Below are positions 56,369 to 59,578 of a DNA stretch of 59,578 bases, one piece after another. Under the pieces are notes generated by a model. That model had not been told where the DNA came from, searched no databases, and saw only the letters and a program-made list of their open reading frames with translations. Every line of letters starts with the position of its first letter. The stretch's first letter is position 1. Source of the DNA: Pontibacillus halophilus JSM 076056 = DSM 19796 (GTDB lineage: Bacteria; Bacillota; Bacilli; Bacillales; BH030062). The DNA lies in NCBI RefSeq assembly GCF_000425205.1, contig NZ_AULI01000017.1, positions 1-59,578 of the forward strand, read 5' to 3'. A program made the position numbers and the translations under genes.

Positions 56369-56398
56369 TAATATGGGGGTTTTAAGTCGAAAATATGC
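56369..56398 (-). promoter_or_regulatory. Sigma-G-type promoter of gerD
   Basis: Read on the minus strand, GCATA (56398-56394), 18 bases, CATATTA (56375-56369) match the forespore sigma-G consensus GnATR-N18-CATnnTA at every defined position. gerD is a known sigma-G gene in B. subtilis. Confidence 0.75.
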
Positions 56399-56484
56399 GG
56401 AGGTGTTCCCGCAAAAACAAGGACTTCATGATAAAATACGTATAAACTACATGTTTATGGTAAAAGGGATTAGGGGGATGTCAC

Positions 56485-57105
56485 GTGACAAGTCAGAAGT
56501 GGGTTCGATTATTTATTAGGACACTAGCCTTAGGGGCAATTAGTACGTTGTTGGTTAGCTTCTTTGTTAAGAGTGGTACATATGTAGAAGAGGCGTTTCA
56601 ACCATTTGATGCCTTAGAGTTAATTGGTTTATTAATATGGTTTAGTGGCTTAGGTTTCATCTTTAGTGTCATAAGCCAAATGGGTTTCTTCGCTTATTTA
56701 ACCATTAATCAATTTGGAAAGAGCTTGTTTCGTTCCACATGGAAGAGTGTGCAAGTGATTATTATCTTATTTACGTTATTTGATTTAGTCTACTTTCGAT
56801 ATCGAGCAGGAGATGATGGATCGATTTGGTCATATATGATTATGCCTGTTGCGCTTCTTCTTTATGCACTTGCTGTAGCATACGTGAAGAAGCAAGAAAC
56901 AAACGGCCAGGCTTTCATACCTGCGGTGTTGTTTATGTTTACAATTACGACGGTCGAATGGGTACCTGCTTTAAGAGCAGACGACGGGGATTGGTTATGG
57001 TTGATGCTTATTCCGTTATTGGTATGTAACACGTATCAATTAATAAGACTCCATCGAATCAATCAGGAAGTGAAAGAAGAACAATCCCATAAAGAATACG
57101 TATAG
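56485..57105 (+). CDS. kbaA: KbaA, membrane protein of the KinB sporulation pathway
   Basis: This 206-residue protein has about six hydrophobic segments and few soluble loops. In B. subtilis KbaA is required for activity of sensor kinase KinB in the phosphorelay to Spo0A. Identification rests on its place between gerD and pdaB, length (198 in B. subtilis) and the FFVKSGTYVEEAFQPF segment. The start is GTG 56485 after tagggggat. No kinB is in the window, as it is unlinked in B. subtilis too. Confidence 0.88.
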   Translation: MTSQKWVRLFIRTLALGAISTLLVSFFVKSGTYVEEAFQPFDALELIGLLIWFSGLGFIFSVISQMGFFAYLTINQFGKSLFRSTWKSVQVIIILFTLFDLVYFRYRAGDDGSIWSYMIMPVALLLYALAVAYVKKQETNGQAFIPAVLFMFTITTVEWVPALRADDGDWLWLMLIPLLVCNTYQLIRLHRINQEVKEEQSHKEYV

Positions 57106-57144
57106 AAAAACGCAAGCGTCTAAAGAGGCGCTTGCGTTTTTTAA
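57106..57144 (+). terminator. Bidirectional terminator between kbaA and pdaB
   Basis: aaacgcaagcg pairs with cgcttgcgttt; A-rich and T-rich flanks serve both convergent genes. It overlaps the pdaB stop. Confidence 0.9.
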
Positions 57145-57902
57145 TCGATCCGTTTTGATTGAGCCTCTGCTTTTGAGACGAGCTCTGAAATTGTGGCAAA
57201 TGTATAACCCTTGTTCTTTAAGCCGGGTAGGATTGTGCGTAGAGCTTCTTCTGTTTGTTTAACAGAGTCTGAAGCATGAAGTACAATGATGTCTCCGCCT
57301 TTTGTATCCTTCATTACGTGATCAACAATCTTCTGAGTGCCAGGGTTTCGCCAGTCTTCTGGATTCACACTCCATTGAACCACTTGATAGCCAAGCTGCT
57401 CAGCGAGCTTTAAGACATCGTCGTTAAATTTCCCGCTTGGAGGACGGAGATATTCAATGTCCGTTAATCCAATCTTATCAAACACACCTTTTGCATAGAG
57501 GAGGTCTTTCTTTACTTGGGCTGGTTCTTGGTCGATATAACTCTTATATCGATATCCCATCATGCCGATTTCATGTTGGTCTTCTTGGATTGCCTGTAGA
57601 ATTTCAGGGTGACGCTCAGCCCACTCCCCGCTTACAAAGAATGTAGCCTTTGCGTCATGTTTCTTCAATGTTTCAAGAATAGGGAAAACCTCTTCTTGCC
57701 CCCAGCTAATATTGAAAGTAAGAGAAACTTCATCTTCATTTTCCCCACTGCTTACTAAAGCTCGTGGCCCCTTATCAGTCGAAAATACAGAAAATGCGCT
57801 GTCTTTTTCTGCCCATACAAAGATTGCAGAAAAGAGTGCAGCCACCACTATGACACTCCATCGCTTCCACTTATTCAATTTCAAACTATAAAAGTGTGAC
57901 AC
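57141..57902 (-). CDS. pdaB: PdaB, polysaccharide deacetylase needed for spores
   Basis: This 253-residue NodB-fold protein has an N-terminal membrane segment (about 13-30), then the deacetylase domain: SLTFNISWG (the catalytic Asp of TFDD-type motifs is altered to N here, as in divergent PdaB), HPEILQAIQEDQHEIGMMGY, LRPPSGKFN and the C-terminal DIIVLHAS. PdaB maintains spores after cortex formation in B. subtilis. GTG 57902 is chosen over the more upstream ATG because aggaggggg lies just before it and it gives the family start VSHFYSLKL. Convergent with kbaA. Confidence 0.9.
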   Translation of the reverse strand: MSHFYSLKLNKWKRWSVIVVAALFSAIFVWAEKDSAFSVFSTDKGPRALVSSGENEDEVSLTFNISWGQEEVFPILETLKKHDAKATFFVSGEWAERHPEILQAIQEDQHEIGMMGYRYKSYIDQEPAQVKKDLLYAKGVFDKIGLTDIEYLRPPSGKFNDDVLKLAEQLGYQVVQWSVNPEDWRNPGTQKIVDHVMKDTKGGDIIVLHASDSVKQTEEALRTILPGLKNKGYTFATISELVSKAEAQSKRID

Positions 57903-57932
57903 AATTCCCCCTCCTAGACGTGGACTTGCTTT

Positions 57933-57961
57933 ATTGTATGAGACGCTCTGTCCAATCATGA
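57933..57961 (-). promoter_or_regulatory. Sigma-E-type promoter of pdaB
   Basis: On the minus strand TCATGAT (57961-57955), 14 bases, CATACAAT (57940-57933). The -10 matches the sigma-E consensus CATACAMT exactly; the -35 matches partly. Confidence 0.6.
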
Positions 57962-58030
57962 CAAGCATTCACGACATAGAATTGGATAGAATTGGGCAGA
58001 ATGAAGTGTAGTAGTTATGGAGGTGTTGCT

Positions 58031-58252
58031 ATGTTAGGGTTCATGCTCAACGACTATGAAAGAAGAGAAATGGCTTATATGTTGAAGCGGGAGATGGAGG
58101 AAGTTCTGTTGGATTTAGATGACCAACGGATTGATCACATCGTTAAAGGTGCTATGGAGAAGCGATACAGAATCCTATTTAGGATGTATAAAAGGGTGGC
58201 AGATGAGCGGGAATGTCTGAAGTACGTGCCACCTAAATGGAAATATCAATAG
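58031..58252 (+). CDS. Small conserved-looking protein, function unknown
   Basis: This 73-residue cytoplasmic protein begins MLGFMLNDYERREMAYMLKRE and is predicted all-helical with high charge (EEVLLDLDDQRIDHIVKGAMEKRY, FRMYKRVADERECLKYVPPKWK). ATG 58031 follows ggaggtgttgct at good spacing. I recall similar short proteins near pdaB in other Bacillaceae but cannot name a family. No signal peptide, membrane helix or catalytic motif. It stands between pdaB (divergent) and the beta-phosphoglucomutase. Confidence 0.75.
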   Translation: MLGFMLNDYERREMAYMLKREMEEVLLDLDDQRIDHIVKGAMEKRYRILFRMYKRVADERECLKYVPPKWKYQ

Positions 58253-58255
58253 ACC

Positions 58256-58283
58256 TTGAATCGTACCGACACTATGATATAGT
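58256..58283 (+). promoter_or_regulatory. Promoter of the beta-phosphoglucomutase gene
   Basis: TTGAAT at 58256-58261, a 16-base spacer and TATAGT at 58278-58283 with extended TGA, directly after the small gene. Confidence 0.7.
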
Positions 58284-58325
58284 CAAAGTGAATAGCGTTT
58301 CTTACATAAAAAAGGGGATGGGGAA

Positions 58326-58976
58326 ATGGGTAAGAAGGCGATTATTTTTGACTTAGATGGTGTGATTACCGATACAGCTGAGTATCATTACTTGGCATGG
58401 AAGCAGTTAGCGGATGACCTTGGTCTTCCCTTCGATAGAAATTCTAACGAACGGTTAAAAGGAATTAGCCGCATGGAATCACTTGAGCTCATCCTTGAAG
58501 CAGGGAATAAGGAGCTTGGTCATGATGAGAAGGAGCGGTTGGCTCACAAGAAGAATGAACACTATAAGGAGCTCATTCAGCAAATCACGCCAGATGATTT
58601 ACTACCTGGTATCGTTTCATTTTTAACTGAATTAAGTGAGGCGGGCTTTAAGATCGGTATGGCTTCTGCAAGCAAGAATGCTCAAGAGGTAGTAAGACGA
58701 CTAGAAGTGACATCGTTCTTTCATGTGATTGTAGATGCAGCCAGTGTGAAGAAAGGGAAGCCAGACCCTGAGATCTTCTTAACTGCAGCGCAATTACTTG
58801 AAGTAGAGCCTAATGCTTGTATTGGAGTTGAGGATGCGCAAGCTGGCGTACAAGCTATAAAGAGCGCAAATATGTTTGCCATCGGTGTTGGAGAAGCCAG
58901 ACACCTCTCAGAAGCAGACTGGTTAGTAACGAGCACAGAAGAGTTGTCGCTAAAGGCGCTTTCTGAGCATATATGA
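58326..58976 (+). CDS. pgcM: Beta-phosphoglucomutase (HAD superfamily)
   Basis: This 216-residue HAD protein has the nucleophile/acid-base motif IFDLDGVITDTAEYH (about 6-20), a helical cap (about 20-85), KIGMASASKNAQ (motif II Ser/Thr), VKKGKPDPEIF (Lys) and CIGVEDAQAGVQA (acidic motif IV). These fit beta-phosphoglucomutase, which converts beta-glucose-1-phosphate to glucose-6-phosphate after maltose, trehalose or kojibiose phosphorolysis. No sugar phosphorylase or transporter gene is adjacent, so its source of substrate is elsewhere. It has its own promoter and terminator. Confidence 0.9.
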   Translation: MGKKAIIFDLDGVITDTAEYHYLAWKQLADDLGLPFDRNSNERLKGISRMESLELILEAGNKELGHDEKERLAHKKNEHYKELIQQITPDDLLPGIVSFLTELSEAGFKIGMASASKNAQEVVRRLEVTSFFHVIVDAASVKKGKPDPEIFLTAAQLLEVEPNACIGVEDAQAGVQAIKSANMFAIGVGEARHLSEADWLVTSTEELSLKALSEHI

Positions 58977-58985
58977 CACTAGAAC

Positions 58986-59016
58986 AAAAACTTCTGCGTT
59001 TTGCAGAAGTTTTTTC
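58986..59016 (+). terminator. Terminator after pgcM
   Basis: aaaacttctgc pairs with gcagaagtttt around a short loop, followed by a T-run to about 59016. Confidence 0.93.
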
Positions 59017-59026
59017 TTATAAGGTA

Positions 59027-59055
59027 TTGCAAATGCAAAATCCCCGTGATATATT
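59027..59055 (+). promoter_or_regulatory. rRNA operon promoter P1
   Basis: TTGCAA at 59027-59032, a 17-base spacer and TATATT at 59050-59055. It is the first of three candidate tandem promoters in the 370-base gap before 16S. Confidence 0.7.
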
Positions 59056-59110
59056 AGTATTCGTTGTCAGCGAGACAGCAAACATTAACAAAAAAACTTA
59101 AAAAATCCTG

Positions 59111-59139
59111 TTGACGATTTTAAGGTTTATATGTTAAGT
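59111..59139 (+). promoter_or_regulatory. rRNA operon promoter P2
   Basis: TTGACG at 59111-59116, a 17-base spacer and TTAAGT at 59134-59139. The -10 is weak but typical of some rRNA promoters. Confidence 0.6.
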
Positions 59140-59196
59140 TATTAGAGTCGCTTTTTCCGGAGACGGAAATCAGCGAAAAAGAAATTTAAAAAGTTG

Positions 59197-59225
59197 TTGA
59201 CATCAAAATCGAGAGATGATAAGAT
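59197..59225 (+). promoter_or_regulatory. rRNA operon promoter P3
   Basis: TTGACA at 59197-59202, a 17-base spacer and TAAGAT at 59220-59225. It is nearest to the 16S gene. Confidence 0.8.
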
Positions 59226-59346
59226 GTAAAAGTCGCTTCAAAACGAAGCCGACAAATAAACAACACATTGAACTTTGAAAACTGAACAAACGCCATGTAC
59301 GTCAATTCAATTTTAATTGATTTTTTAACAAGCTAGTTCAAACACT
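59226..59346 (+). promoter_or_regulatory. 16S rRNA leader
   Basis: The ~120 bases after P3 contain ttgaactttgaaaactgaac (59269-59288), the leader typical of Bacillaceae rRNA operons, where antitermination and RNase III processing sequences lie. I see no gene in it. Confidence 0.6.

Positions 59347-59578
<232 letters not shown>

Overview
The window is a 59.6 kb stretch of low-GC, endospore-forming Firmicute chromosome (family Bacillaceae). The gene order follows the Bacillus subtilis origin-proximal region almost gene for gene, with ctsR-mcsA-mcsB-clpC, sigH, the ribosomal protein/RNA polymerase superclusters and sporulation genes (cwlD, gerD, kbaA, pdaB). It is bounded by rRNA operons on the same strand: it opens in the 3' end of a 23S gene followed by 5S, and closes in the 5' end of a 16S gene. 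Protein divergence from B. subtilis and the 16S start suggest a Halobacillus/Pontibacillus/Virgibacillus-type genus, but this is inference and I cannot name the species.

Layout. 1-350: end of an rRNA operon. 500-5220: CtsR heat-shock operon with its operator (CtsR repressor, McsA/McsB arginine kinase system, ClpC unfoldase). 5344-10350: radA, disA (c-di-AMP), a PIN-TRAM protein, and an in-frame ispD-ispF fusion. 10438-15942: gltX, a cysteine T-box leader, cysE, cysS, mrnC, rlmB, rae1. 16029-17765: sigH, rpmG, secE, nusG. 17776-28555: L11-L1, L10-L12 with an attenuating leader, a methyltransferase, rpoB and rpoC. 28618-33417: L7Ae-like protein, rpsL, rpsG, fusA, tuf. 33590-48759: the S10-spc-alpha run from rpsJ to rplQ. 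48851-53115: energy-coupling-factor transporter (ecfA1, ecfA2, ecfT), truA, rplM and rpsI. 53255-58976: ybaK-like gene, cwlD, salA, gerD (minus), kbaA, pdaB (minus), an uncharacterised 73-residue protein, and a beta-phosphoglucomutase. 58977-59346: tandem rRNA promoters.

How it works together. Nearly everything builds or supplies the translation and transcription machinery, and almost all of it is transcribed in the plus direction between the two rRNA operons. Only the sporulation/germination genes gerD and pdaB run against it; both have promoter-like sequences matching sporulation sigma factors. Regulation is dominated by RNA leaders: a Cys T-box, the L10 and L13 leaders, and structured leaders before rplK, rpoB, rpsJ and rpoA.

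I found no mobile element, CRISPR array, phage gene, toxin-antitoxin pair, defence system or tRNA gene, and nothing I would call a new multi-gene system. The points most worth a second look are the IspD-IspF fusion that keeps an internal ribosome-binding site, a MerR-like palindromic promoter inside nested inverted repeats ahead of the str operon, terminator-like hairpins at nusG and between rplK and rplA, the long S10 leader, substitutions in conserved motifs of ClpC (AGF) and DisA (DGG), and the CTT/CTA-only leucine codon use in tuf.
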